Positions 7,632-15,165 of a stretch of 64,000 nucleotides of DNA are shown one piece after another. The stretch lies in NCBI RefSeq assembly GCF_000718305.1, contig NZ_JOFQ01000002.1:62001-126000 (forward strand), in the 5' to 3' direction. Both the position numbers and the translations under genes were made by a program. The stretch is from Streptomyces niger (GTDB taxonomy: Bacteria > Actinomycetota > Actinomycetes > Streptomycetales > Streptomycetaceae). How positions within the stretch are numbered: the first letter of the stretch is position 1; each line of letters starts with the position of its first letter. Under the pieces are notes generated by a model. The model worked only from the letters and a program-made list of their open reading frames with translations, made no database searches and had not been told where the DNA came from.

Positions 7632-9830
7632 TCAGGCGTGGTTGGGGTGGACGTAGACCGAGTGCGGTCCGCGGTCGCGGTAGACCAGTTCGCCGCGTTC
7701 GGCGGCGGCCTTGAGGGCCTCGCGAACCGTCTTGCGGTCCCGGCCGACAAGGTCGGCGATGGCGGCCGGCTTCATGCCCATCGCCCCGGCGGACTCGATC
7801 GCGTCGATCGCGGTGGGCAGCCACTCCGGCCCGGCCGGCGCCGCCTCGGCAGCCTCTTCCTCGTCCGCAGTGGTTTCGGCGGCCTGTTCGGTGATGCGCT
7901 CGAACTCCTCCAGGGCCCGCGCGATCGCGGCGGCCACCTGCGGATCATCCTGCCCCCCGCCCGAGCCTCCGCCCGTGGTGTGCTCAGCGGCCGGGGCCGT
8001 GGGTTCCTGTGGCGGCTCGGCCTGCGGGTTCTTGGCCTTGTCGATGTAGTACTCGATGGGCTTCATCGGGGTGAGCGTCCCGATGCTCCCCGTCGGCTGC
8101 TTCGACGCGGCGTTGCCGCCCGCGGCGCTCGTCCCGCCTGTGGCGCGGGCGCCGGTACCGGCCGGGGTGGGCAGGCCGAGGGCGTCCAGCAGCCAGGCGA
8201 TCCGCTCGGGGTCGGACCAGCGCTCGTGGTAGCCGAACGGCGCGGCGTCCTCCTGCGCCGCTTGGTCGAGGTCGGGGCGAATGTCCCAGCGGACCACCGC
8301 CAGCTCTTCGATGTCGTGGCGCGGGGTGCCGTCGGCGTGCTCGTCTTCGTCGTTGGCGAAGTAGACCTTGCCGCGCTCGGGGCCGATGCCGCCTTCCTGG
8401 GCGCGGGCCTGGTCGAGGATGTAGAGGGCGCCCTTGCCGGGCAGCTTGGACAGGTCGACCTGCTGGTAGTGGCCGGGGAAGACGAACTGGCCCTCCTGCT
8501 TCTTGGCGAAGCGCATACCGATGGTGATGTCGTACTGCGAATCGACCTCACCGCCGCCGGTGTTGGGGCCGGTACCGCGCTGCACGGCGTCGACCACGTC
8601 CACGGCGGCCTTCCGGCCCTTCTTCAGCAGCCGGATCTTCGCCTTGAGCGCTTCCGGCGTCCACGCCATGAGGTCGGAGTTCTCGTCCGACAGCACGATG
8701 ACGGCCGGCTCGGTGTCCTTGGGCTGGATCTTCCCGCCCTTCATCCGGCGGGCCCGGCCGTCGGTGATGGCCAGCGCGGCGTTCAGCAGCCGTACCGCCT
8801 CCGCCGGGTCGGTGGCCACCCAGTCCAGGATCGGGCGGTCGATCAGGCGGCCGTCGGCGTCCTTCCACTGCTGGGCCCAGGGGCGCAGCCAGCGCTTGGC
8901 GGTGTTGCCCTGCGCCATGTCGATCATCCAGATCACCGCGTCCGTGCAGCGGGTCAGCAGGGAGATCATGACGTGGAGCAGGACGCTCTTTCCGGACCCC
9001 TTCATGCCCGCGATCATGATGCTGACCTGGCGGAACAGGATCTCGATCGGCTCACCGGACTCCAGCAGGCCCAGAGTGAGCGGTTCCCGGATGGTCAGCG
9101 GGTGGTAGTCGTCCGGCAGGTCGATGGTCTCGGCCAGGACATTGCGGGTGGTGACGTGCAGCATCGCTTCGGAAGCCAGGCCGGAGTCGCTGCGGACCAG
9201 GCGGAGGGAGCCGGGGCGGATGTCGCCCTTGCGGGTCTCCAGGGCTGGCAGCATGGTCAGCAACTGCTCGAAGGACGTGCTCGTGAGCTTCAGGGGCATG
9301 GCGTAGCCGCCGCGGGTGCGCTGGCTCTTGCCGACCTCCACGCCCTTCGCCCCGACCTCTTCGAACAAGCGCGCCCATTCGGCACGGTCGCCGTAGCCGG
9401 TGCCGGCCTCGGCGGCCCACTGGGCGGCGATCTCCTCGGCCCGCAGGCCCCGGTCGATCGCGTAGAACGGGGTCAGGGCGGCGGTGGCGGCGCCTACGAC
9501 GGCCGCGGAGGCGAGCGTCCAGGGGCTGCCGTGGGCGGTCCAGTTGATCCAGGCGTAGGCGGCGCTGGTCCAGGTGGCGGTGAAGCCGGTGTGGAACCAG
9601 CGGCGGAACGCCGACTGACCGGAGGTGCGGATGAAGCGGGAGGTGGCCGCGGCGGCGATGCCGGTGAGGGAGCCGACGCCGATCCAGCCCAGCGGCAGTG
9701 CCGTACCGGCGTCCGCAGCCAGCCCGAGGCCGAGGCCGCCGGCGTAGACGGTGGCGGCGGTGAACAGCGGGGTGGACACTACGCCGTGCCGCCAGGGGAT
9801 CGGCTCGTGGTTGCTGGGACGGCTCAGCAT
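7632..9830 (-). CDS. TraB/TraSA-type FtsK/SpoIIIE DNA translocase
   Basis: The single protein that drives mycelial conjugation: a membrane-anchored hexameric motor that pumps double-stranded element DNA into the recipient. Of 732 residues, 1-130 contain hydrophobic segments (about 20-40, 44-66, 84-97, 103-122). The motor domain has Walker A GMKGSGKS (275-282) and Walker B AVIVLSDE (376-383). A Pro/Gly/Ala-rich linker (about 540-640) follows, and then a C-terminal winged helix (688-732, IADLVGRDRKTVREALKAA) of the kind that reads clt repeats. The stop is 21 bases from the candidate clt. ATG start at 9830. Confidence 0.92.
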   Translation of the reverse strand: MLSRPSNHEPIPWRHGVVSTPLFTAATVYAGGLGLGLAADAGTALPLGWIGVGSLTGIAAAATSRFIRTSGQSAFRRWFHTGFTATWTSAAYAWINWTAHGSPWTLASAAVVGAATAALTPFYAIDRGLRAEEIAAQWAAEAGTGYGDRAEWARLFEEVGAKGVEVGKSQRTRGGYAMPLKLTSTSFEQLLTMLPALETRKGDIRPGSLRLVRSDSGLASEAMLHVTTRNVLAETIDLPDDYHPLTIREPLTLGLLESGEPIEILFRQVSIMIAGMKGSGKSVLLHVMISLLTRCTDAVIWMIDMAQGNTAKRWLRPWAQQWKDADGRLIDRPILDWVATDPAEAVRLLNAALAITDGRARRMKGGKIQPKDTEPAVIVLSDENSDLMAWTPEALKAKIRLLKKGRKAAVDVVDAVQRGTGPNTGGGEVDSQYDITIGMRFAKKQEGQFVFPGHYQQVDLSKLPGKGALYILDQARAQEGGIGPERGKVYFANDEDEHADGTPRHDIEELAVVRWDIRPDLDQAAQEDAAPFGYHERWSDPERIAWLLDALGLPTPAGTGARATGGTSAAGGNAASKQPTGSIGTLTPMKPIEYYIDKAKNPQAEPPQEPTAPAAEHTTGGGSGGGQDDPQVAAAIARALEEFERITEQAAETTADEEEAAEAAPAGPEWLPTAIDAIESAGAMGMKPAAIADLVGRDRKTVREALKAAAERGELVYRDRGPHSVYVHPNHA

Positions 9831-9871
9831 GAGCAGGGTCTCCGTTCGATCGGTCGAGGTGAGCCGGAAGG

Positions 9872-9910
9872 CCGCAGGCCAGGCACCGACGGTCGGTGCC
9901 TGACCTGCGG
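9872..9910. terminator. Strong hairpin between the 629-residue gene and traB
   Basis: 19-base arms with one mismatch (9872-9890 and 9892-9910) enclose a single base. It falls in the 98-base gap of an otherwise continuous operon, so it may attenuate transcription into traB or protect the mRNA end. It has no T-run. Confidence 0.5.
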
Positions 9911-9928
9911 TGATGACGGGTTAGCGGG

Positions 9929-11818
9929 TTACTGCCAGTTGGCGGACTGGTCCCACTTGGCGCCCTGGATGGTGGGGTTCTCGATGTTGTCGATCTGCTC
10001 GGCGTGGATGATCCGGTACAGCGTCGGGATCGAGTCCAGCCGTCCGGCGAGCGCGTGGGCGTAGACGGCGGTGTCGTCGTACGCCTCGGGAATGGCCTCG
10101 TTGACCTTGAAGTTCTCCCGGCTGGAGTGCGCGGCCATGGAGATCACGTCGCCAATCGCGCGCTGGATCTCCGCCAGGCTGTTGATGGTCGCCTCGTAGC
10201 CGACCATGTTCCCGGCCGGGTTGAGCACCATCATGGCGCCGGCGGTACGGACCGCATCGGCGGCGTACTGCAGCGGCAGCGCGGGTTCGATGGAGGACAC
10301 AGGGACTCCCTTCGTCGCGGGGGTGAGGATGCGGGTCGGGCTGTGCACCGGCCGGTGTGCTCCGGCCGTCCGGCCGCCGGTCGGCGCGGTACGGCGGGCC
10401 TTGGGCGGGGTGGTGCCGGCGCCGGTGTGCCGGTACATCCAGCGGTTCAGCCAGCCCCAAGTGCCCGCCCAGGCCAAGGCCCGGGCGGCGGGGGTGGTCA
10501 GGGTGTGAAAGACGCGGGCCAGAGGCCGCAGCCAGTTCGGCCCGACAGTGGAGAACCGCACCGAGCCCAGCGCCAGATGCCCGTTCAGCAGGACGCGGGA
10601 GCCCAGGCGCCAGGCGTGGGCCAGCAGCGGCGAGCCGTAGCGGGCGGCTGCGCGGGCCGTGGCCCGGAAGGGGGCGGCGGCCTTGCGCAGGCGCAGGCGG
10701 GTCAGGGCGCTGGTGTGCTTGCGCAGCTTGCGGCCCGCCCAGTACTGGCCGCGCCGCAGCGCGGACATGGCCGCGGGCCTGAACTGCCGCTTCTGCTTCT
10801 TCGGCGCGTGCTTGCCCTTGCCGCCCTTGGACTTGTTCTTGCCGTGCGGTTGCGGCTTGGGCCGAGACTTGAGCTTGCCGGCGTTCGGCTGCTTGCCGCC
10901 CGACTGCCCGCGATTGGTGGCCTTCCACAGCGCCTTCGCGGCCTTCCCCAGCCGCCCCGGGGCCGCGGGCCCGGACTGCGGCGCGGGCTTGTAGTTCCCC
11001 TTGCCGCCGCTCGACTGCGGCTTCGCGCTCGGGCCGGCGCCTCCGCCGGTGTGACCTGGGGTGGTGGGGGACTTCCGGCTCAGCGTCCGGAACAGCCGCC
11101 CTGCAGGCCCCGTTCGCGCGCCGGCACCGCCAGCGCGGCCGGGCTTGGCCAGGGAGCTTCCGCCGCCCTGGCCCGGCGTACGCGCGGCCCCGGCGGGGGA
11201 CGGAAGGCGGCGGCCGGAGCCGCCCGTGGCAGCCGCGTTGCGCCCCAGGCCGGCGGGCTGACCGCTCGTGTTCGCGGACGCGGTGAGCGGCTTGCGCAGC
11301 TTGGACGCCGACGGCCCGCCGGGCTTCCGCGCCGCGCTGCTCAAGGGACCAGAGGCTGTGCCCCGCCCGCCGGCTCCGGAAGCCGAACGGGCCAGTGAGC
11401 CGCCCCCGGAACGAGCGCCTGGAATCCGTCCGCCCCCGCCGCCGGCCGGGCCGCGCCCGGCGCGTAGGGCAGAGGCGCGGTGTCCGGTGCCGGGAGAACG
11501 CAAGGAGGAGCGGCCCAGTCGGCCCGTGCCCGCCTTCCGCACACGGCGTCCGGCCCGTACCACCAGAGCGCTTGTGGCGACGGCGGCGCAGGCGACGACG
11601 GCCAGCAGCACGGCGGGCAGGCCGAACTGGTGGGACAGCCAGCAAAAGCCGATCAGCCCGGCCAGTACGCCGCCGGGGATGAGCACCCCGCCCAGCGTCT
11701 GCCCCGGCGCGGAAGCCGGCTCCTTGGTCTGCGGGGCCGGTGTGACCTGCTTGTGCTCCACCGGGGCCAGGGTGGTTGTAGTGGCGGAAGGCTTGGTTTC
11801 TGTTGAAGTTGGGGACAT
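9929..11818 (-). CDS. Large AICE membrane protein with basic low-complexity middle
   Basis: A 629-residue protein of unknown family. It has a Thr/Pro-rich N-terminus, two hydrophobic segments (about 43-62, LGGVLIPGGVLAGLIGFCWL, and 67-90), a very long Gly/Ser/Pro/Lys/Arg-rich disordered region (about 95-450), and a well-conserved-looking C-terminal domain (about 510-629) of ordinary composition ending in GAKWDQSANWQ. Its position directly upstream of traB, with the membrane anchor, suggests a transfer or spread accessory that might contact DNA through the basic region. That is inference. The whole reading frame keeps the strong third-base GC bias of real genes. Confidence 0.75.
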   Translation of the reverse strand: MSPTSTETKPSATTTTLAPVEHKQVTPAPQTKEPASAPGQTLGGVLIPGGVLAGLIGFCWLSHQFGLPAVLLAVVACAAVATSALVVRAGRRVRKAGTGRLGRSSLRSPGTGHRASALRAGRGPAGGGGGRIPGARSGGGSLARSASGAGGRGTASGPLSSAARKPGGPSASKLRKPLTASANTSGQPAGLGRNAAATGGSGRRLPSPAGAARTPGQGGGSSLAKPGRAGGAGARTGPAGRLFRTLSRKSPTTPGHTGGGAGPSAKPQSSGGKGNYKPAPQSGPAAPGRLGKAAKALWKATNRGQSGGKQPNAGKLKSRPKPQPHGKNKSKGGKGKHAPKKQKRQFRPAAMSALRRGQYWAGRKLRKHTSALTRLRLRKAAAPFRATARAAARYGSPLLAHAWRLGSRVLLNGHLALGSVRFSTVGPNWLRPLARVFHTLTTPAARALAWAGTWGWLNRWMYRHTGAGTTPPKARRTAPTGGRTAGAHRPVHSPTRILTPATKGVPVSSIEPALPLQYAADAVRTAGAMMVLNPAGNMVGYEATINSLAEIQRAIGDVISMAAHSSRENFKVNEAIPEAYDDTAVYAHALAGRLDSIPTLYRIIHAEQIDNIENPTIQGAKWDQSANWQ

Positions 11819-11831
11819 GGCAGCCTCCCGA

Positions 11832-12140
11832 TCAGTGGCGGTGGGGGTGCGTGGCGGCGATCTCCTGCCACCTGCGGTTCTCGGCCGCCTGCGCGCCGAG
11901 ACGGACGGCGAAGTCGCACCCTTCCTTGCGGCAGCGGTGCGTGGTCGTGGTCAGCGCCTCGGCCACGGTCTGCAGGAACGAGGTGAAGGTGCTGCAGATA
12001 CACAGCGCGCATCCGAAGGACAGACCCGACGGCACGCTGTAGGAGGCCAGTTGGGTCCCGGCGGCTGCGGCCAGGCCACCGCCCAGGACGAGGGACACGG
12101 GGAAGCTGTAGCGGCGCAGGGTGCGGTTCATGCTGTTCAC
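11832..12140 (-). CDS. Small AICE membrane protein
   Basis: 102 residues from GTG at 12140, preceded by GAGGAG at six bases; an ATG four codons later lacks a good site. Hydrophobic segment at about 12-31 (FPVSLVLGGGLAAAAGTQLA), then a Cys-containing segment (GCALCICSTFTSFL), then a charged C-terminus with HRCRKEGCDF. The gene lies 13 bases from the start of the large membrane protein gene downstream and 11 bases from the RRQRL-type gene upstream. Function unknown. Confidence 0.65.
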   Translation of the reverse strand: MNSMNRTLRRYSFPVSLVLGGGLAAAAGTQLASYSVPSGLSFGCALCICSTFTSFLQTVAEALTTTTHRCRKEGCDFAVRLGAQAAENRRWQEIAATHPHRH

Positions 12141-12151
12141 GTGAGGCTCCT

Positions 12152-12544
12152 CTAAGCGGCCAGCGCGGGAGCGTCCGCGCAGGCCACACACATGCCGAGT
12201 GAGGTGGGGAGGGTGTAGCCCCCGTCGTGACCGCATTTGGGGCAGGTACGGCGGGCGGCGTTCGCCTTGGCCAGCGCCGCCCGCTTCGCCTGGGTCATGG
12301 GCCGGACGGGCTTGGCCAGGTCGATGCGGTAGAGGTAGGCGACTCGCAGGCCGCACCGGCGCTTGGGCTGGTAGCGACGCGAGCACCACAGGAGCTGCGC
12401 GGCGATCTCCTGTCCGCCCGGCCGCAGCCCCCGGGCGCGCAGCTGGCGGCGGGTGGCCAACCCGTCCGGGGCGAGCCGGAACGGGTAGGTCGGGATGCCG
12501 TACCGCTCGCCACCGGGGTCGTACAGGTCCCGGCGGGCGGTCAT
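12152..12544 (-). CDS. RRQRL-type zinc-binding AICE protein
   Basis: 130 residues. The block LATRRQLRARGLRPGGQ matches the RRQRL-motif small proteins that recur in Streptomyces integrative elements. The C-terminal CPKCGHDGG...MCVAC supplies two CxxC pairs for a zinc ribbon. The ATG at 12544 overlaps the upstream stop by four bases, supporting this start over one ten codons earlier. Probable nucleic-acid or protein-binding accessory of the transfer operon; the exact role is unknown. Confidence 0.75.
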   Translation of the reverse strand: MTARRDLYDPGGERYGIPTYPFRLAPDGLATRRQLRARGLRPGGQEIAAQLLWCSRRYQPKRRCGLRVAYLYRIDLAKPVRPMTQAKRAALAKANAARRTCPKCGHDGGYTLPTSLGMCVACADAPALAA

Positions 12545-12783
12545 TCTTCGAGCCGGTGGTAGGCGGCCCGGCATTCACCGGCGTGGGCGTTGGCCTTCAT
12601 GCGGGTGAAGGCCAGGATGTCCGTGTCGGGGAACTCCGAGTGGGCCCCGCAGCCGTGGCACACCCAGCGGGACGTGTCCCCGTAGGGCCTGCCGGTGACG
12701 TCCACCGCGGCACCGAAGAGGTTGTGCATCCGGATCAGCAGGTCCTCCGGCTCGGCCGGAGCGGTGTGCGGGGAGAGCTTCAC
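12541..12783 (-). CDS. Small protein with CxxC and HxxxC motifs
   Basis: 80 residues with WVCHGCGAHSEF and later HAGECRAAYH, a spacing suited to one zinc ion (zinc-finger-like). The GTG start overlaps the stop of the upstream DUF2637 gene (GTGA), and its own stop overlaps the next start. It is part of the tightly coupled AICE operon. Unknown function. Confidence 0.72.
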   Translation of the reverse strand: MKLSPHTAPAEPEDLLIRMHNLFGAAVDVTGRPYGDTSRWVCHGCGAHSEFPDTDILAFTRMKANAHAGECRAAYHRLEE

Positions 12784-13856
12784 AAGGACGCTCCTTCCAG
12801 AGCGCGGGGCTCGGAGGCGGCAGGGAGGGAGGAGTCGCGCAGTTCCTGGTAGCGGGTGGAGACCCAGCCGACGGACCAGCCGGTCAGCTCGGCCGCGGCC
12901 CGCACCGGCAGCTCCGCCGCGAACGCGGCCTGCACCCTCGCGCGGGCCTGGTCCTCGGGGAGCTTCTCGGCGGCCGGCCCGGCGGCCAGCAGGGCCTGGC
13001 GTTCACGCTCGGCCCGCTCCTCGCGCTGCTGGCGTTCACGGCGTTCACGCTCGATGCGCTCCCGCCGCTCCCGTTCACGACGCTCGGCAGCCTCACGTTC
13101 ACGGCGTTCACGCTCGCGCTGCTGCTGTTCACGCTCCCGCCGCTCGCGTTCACGCTCCTCGCGCTCGGCACGCTCGCGGGCCTCTTCCCGCTCGCGCTCC
13201 TCCCGCCGGGCCCGCTCCTCGCGTTCAGCCTGCTCGCGAATCAGAGCCGCTTCGTGTTCACGCTGTTCACGGGCGAGCTGCGCGTCATGCTCGCGCCGCT
13301 CCCGCTCCCTGCGCTCCGCCGCCTCCCGACGCTCGGCAGCAGCCTGCTCGGCGGCTTCCCGATCGGCCCGCTGCTGGGCCTCCTGCGCCTGCAGAGCGGC
13401 GGTGATGGCCCGCCGGTAGGCCAGGCCCGTCTCGGCGGTGACGATGAGCAGCAGCGGCGCCACCGAGTGGACAGCCACTCCGACCAAGTCTTTGTTCAGG
13501 GCGGAGTCGGCGACGTTCAGGGCCAGCGTCATGCCGCCGGTCATCCAGCGCAGCGCGATCGGCCAGCGGCCACCGTGACCGCCCAGCCGGGCGAGGACCG
13601 AGTCCAGCCGGACCACGATGACCACCGCGGCGTCGACCACCAGCGGCAGGATCGGGGCCGTCCACACCCAGCCGTCCGGGGTGTGCGCGGCCATCAGCGG
13701 GGTGACGGTCAGGACGGAGTAGAGCATGGCCCCGGCCACGATCAACCAAGTGCCCACCGACAGCGCGCGCTCCGCTGAACGGACCTGAACACCGTTCATG
13801 CCAGCGCCTGCCGCCGTGAACACCCGCCGTTCGGAAGGGGAGTCCCGGCGGCTCAC
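12780..13856 (-). CDS. DUF2637/SpdB-like membrane protein with long charged coil and HTH
   Basis: 358 residues. The N-terminal membrane domain has four hydrophobic segments (about 33-52, 66-85, 105-123, 132-148) and a segment typical of DUF2637 proteins (ALNVADSALNKDLVGVAVHSVAPLLL). It is followed by about 140 residues of almost uninterrupted Glu/Arg/Gln (RERREREAAERRERER-type), a long single helix or coiled coil. The C-terminus (about 300-345, VRAAAELTGWSVGWVSTRYQELR) resembles a helix-turn-helix. DUF2637 proteins are linked to plasmid spread. GTG at 13856 overlaps the upstream stop; an ATG at 13799 is an alternative start. Confidence 0.78.
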   Translation of the reverse strand: MSRRDSPSERRVFTAAGAGMNGVQVRSAERALSVGTWLIVAGAMLYSVLTVTPLMAAHTPDGWVWTAPILPLVVDAAVVIVVRLDSVLARLGGHGGRWPIALRWMTGGMTLALNVADSALNKDLVGVAVHSVAPLLLIVTAETGLAYRRAITAALQAQEAQQRADREAAEQAAAERREAAERRERERREHDAQLAREQREHEAALIREQAEREERARREEREREEARERAEREERERERREREQQQRERERREREAAERRERERRERIERERRERQQREERAERERQALLAAGPAAEKLPEDQARARVQAAFAAELPVRAAAELTGWSVGWVSTRYQELRDSSLPAASEPRALEGASL

Positions 13857-14326
13857 AGGGCACCTCCAACGACGATCGCGGCGGCCACGATGAACACCAC
13901 ACCGGCGGCGCGGGTGAGGTCCACCGCCCGCTGCAGCCGGGTGAACTTGGCGACCGCGATCCGCGAGAGCGTGCCGATGTGCTCGGCCCGGTCATCGCCG
14001 CTCAGGTCGGCCAGCAGCTCCGCGGTGGTGAGGGTGGCCCAGTGGGGGAAGCCCGCGCCGCCGAGGCGGGGGCGGGTCACGGCCAGCAGGACTGCCGCGG
14101 AGGCCACGATCAGCGCGGCGCCCGCGCCGCAGGCGATGACGGCCGGCAGCGGCAGACGCGTGCCGGTCACCACCGTCCACACTGCGGCGAGCACCGCGCC
14201 GTTGAAGGCCAGCAGCAGCGAGGCTTTGGTGTCGGTGCGGGCGATCTCCGCCTTCACCTCCGCATGCGCCGCGGTGAGGTTGGCGTCCGTACGGTCCACG
14301 GATGGGGTGGAGTGGAGCGTGGTCAC
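13853..14326 (-). CDS. Pycsar-effector-like membrane protein
   Basis: 157 residues. Near the N-terminus, EIARTDTKASLLLAFNGAVLA is the signature seen in PycTM-type (Pycsar transmembrane) effectors and their relatives. Hydrophobic segments are at about 37-56, 64-86 and 138-156. PycTM proteins disrupt the membrane on sensing cCMP or cUMP during phage infection. No uridylate or cytidylate cyclase is present in this window, and relatives are common in AICE transfer operons, so here the protein may serve transfer or spread rather than defence. GTG start with GTGA overlap to the upstream stop. Confidence 0.65.
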   Translation of the reverse strand: MTTLHSTPSVDRTDANLTAAHAEVKAEIARTDTKASLLLAFNGAVLAAVWTVVTGTRLPLPAVIACGAGAALIVASAAVLLAVTRPRLGGAGFPHWATLTTAELLADLSGDDRAEHIGTLSRIAVAKFTRLQRAVDLTRAAGVVFIVAAAIVVGGAL

Positions 14327-14580
14327 GCGGCCTCCCCCGTCCCGGCCTGATTCGCCAGCTCGGCGCGGGCGGCGAGCAGCTTCTTGCGGGCCCGGCGGAT
14401 ACGGCGGGTGTCCAGCTCGGAGGCTGGCCGGTCCAGGAGGGCGATCTGCGCGTCCAGCAGCTCGATCTCCGCCTGGATGACGGGCATCTCGCGCTCGATC
14501 GCGTCCAGCTCGGAGGCCGACGGCTCGCGGTCGGCCTCGTTGGCGGTAACGACCGCCTGATCAGTGCCGATGTGCTTCAT
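14323..14580 (-). CDS. DUF6284-like small coiled protein, first gene of the transfer operon
   Basis: 85 residues, highly helical and charged (EADREPSASELDAIEREMPVI, then IELLDAQIALLDRPASELDTRRIRRARKK). It resembles small conserved AICE proteins annotated as DUF6284. The ATG at 14580 follows GTCGAAGGGAGCACGACCC, with GGGAG as ribosome site. The stop overlaps the Pycsar-like gene start by four bases. Role unknown. Confidence 0.72.
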   Translation of the reverse strand: MKHIGTDQAVVTANEADREPSASELDAIEREMPVIQAEIELLDAQIALLDRPASELDTRRIRRARKKLLAARAELANQAGTGEAA

Positions 14581-14615
14581 GGGTCGTGCTCCCTTCGACA
14601 GGAACGGCCCGAACA

Positions 14616-14645
14616 GCGGCCCCGGTGTTCCAGCACCGGGGCCGC
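14616..14645 (-). promoter_or_regulatory. Leader hairpin in front of the transfer operon
   Basis: A perfect 12-bp GC stem (14616-14627 with 14634-14645) and a 6-base loop, 36 bases upstream of the first start codon of the minus-strand operon. It could act as an attenuator. A weaker repeat lies further upstream. The rest of 14650-14975 shows no gene. Confidence 0.45.
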
Positions 14646-14978
14646 GCGCCGTTGGAGCGGTGCATCCGGCTCCCCTCGGCCCCGCCCGTACGACACCGCG
14701 CAGTACGCGGAGCCGGACGGGCGGAGGAGGCAACCGGCCGCAGCAGAGCTGCGGAGTGGTTGTGGTCGTACGTAGTCGTCTCCTTCGGGAACACGAGCTC
14801 CCGTTTCAGGCTGAGACGAAGTGACCTTTCGGTCTTGCCCTCCGGCTGACCAGGGATCCGGGTCCCTCGGCCCGCTCTGTCCCGGGCCCCTTGAAGCCAC
14901 GTCCGCGGACGCAGCCCCCGTTGGTCGTGCACGTGCGACAGCCGCTTGGTCCCGTTTCCGGGCCTGCGAGGCAATCGC

Positions 14979-15003
14979 GAGATACATGTAACACATGTAT
15001 CTC
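14979..15003. promoter_or_regulatory. Palindromic operator candidate
   Basis: A perfect 10-bp inverted repeat GAGATACATG/CATGTATCTC with spacer TAACA. It is markedly AT-rich for this DNA and lies in the divergent region between the transfer operon and the HTH/NUDIX operon. The arm length and spacing fit a dimeric winged-helix repressor; the GntR protein at 16970-17416 is the obvious candidate (analogy with KorSA control on pSAM2). Confidence 0.6.
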
Positions 15004-15104
15004 CCGTGTCGTCAAGAGTCCCGCCCTCGGAGGGGCGTTCTCTCGATGTGCTTCTAGATTGCTGGCAGAGCGTCAGACGGACGACTGCGCTGGTGGACGG
15101 CTCA

Positions 15105-15144
15105 GGGACGTCTCACTAAGGTCGAAGTCGTCCCAGGACGTCCC
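15105..15144 (+). promoter_or_regulatory. Paired GGACGTC operator-like sites
   Basis: GGGACGTCTC (15105-15114) and AGGACGTCCC (15135-15144) are near-palindromes with centres exactly 30 bp apart. They lie 22 to 52 bases upstream of the HTH gene start, consistent with an autoregulatory pair. No experimental support. Confidence 0.4.
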
Positions 15145-15165
15145 AGCGCGGGGGAAGGGCGGCGC

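Noticed and set aside
7638..10064. An 808-codon open frame on the plus strand opposite traB
   Set aside because: It is antisense to TraB, composed of Gly/Arg/Val/Asp/Leu-rich sequence typical of GC-rich shadow frames, with no motif; TraB has clear Walker motifs.
13000..13350. Repetitive GTTCACGCTCGC DNA as a non-coding repeat region
   Set aside because: It encodes the continuous Glu/Arg-rich helix of the DUF2637 protein in frame, with coupled start and stop overlaps on both sides.
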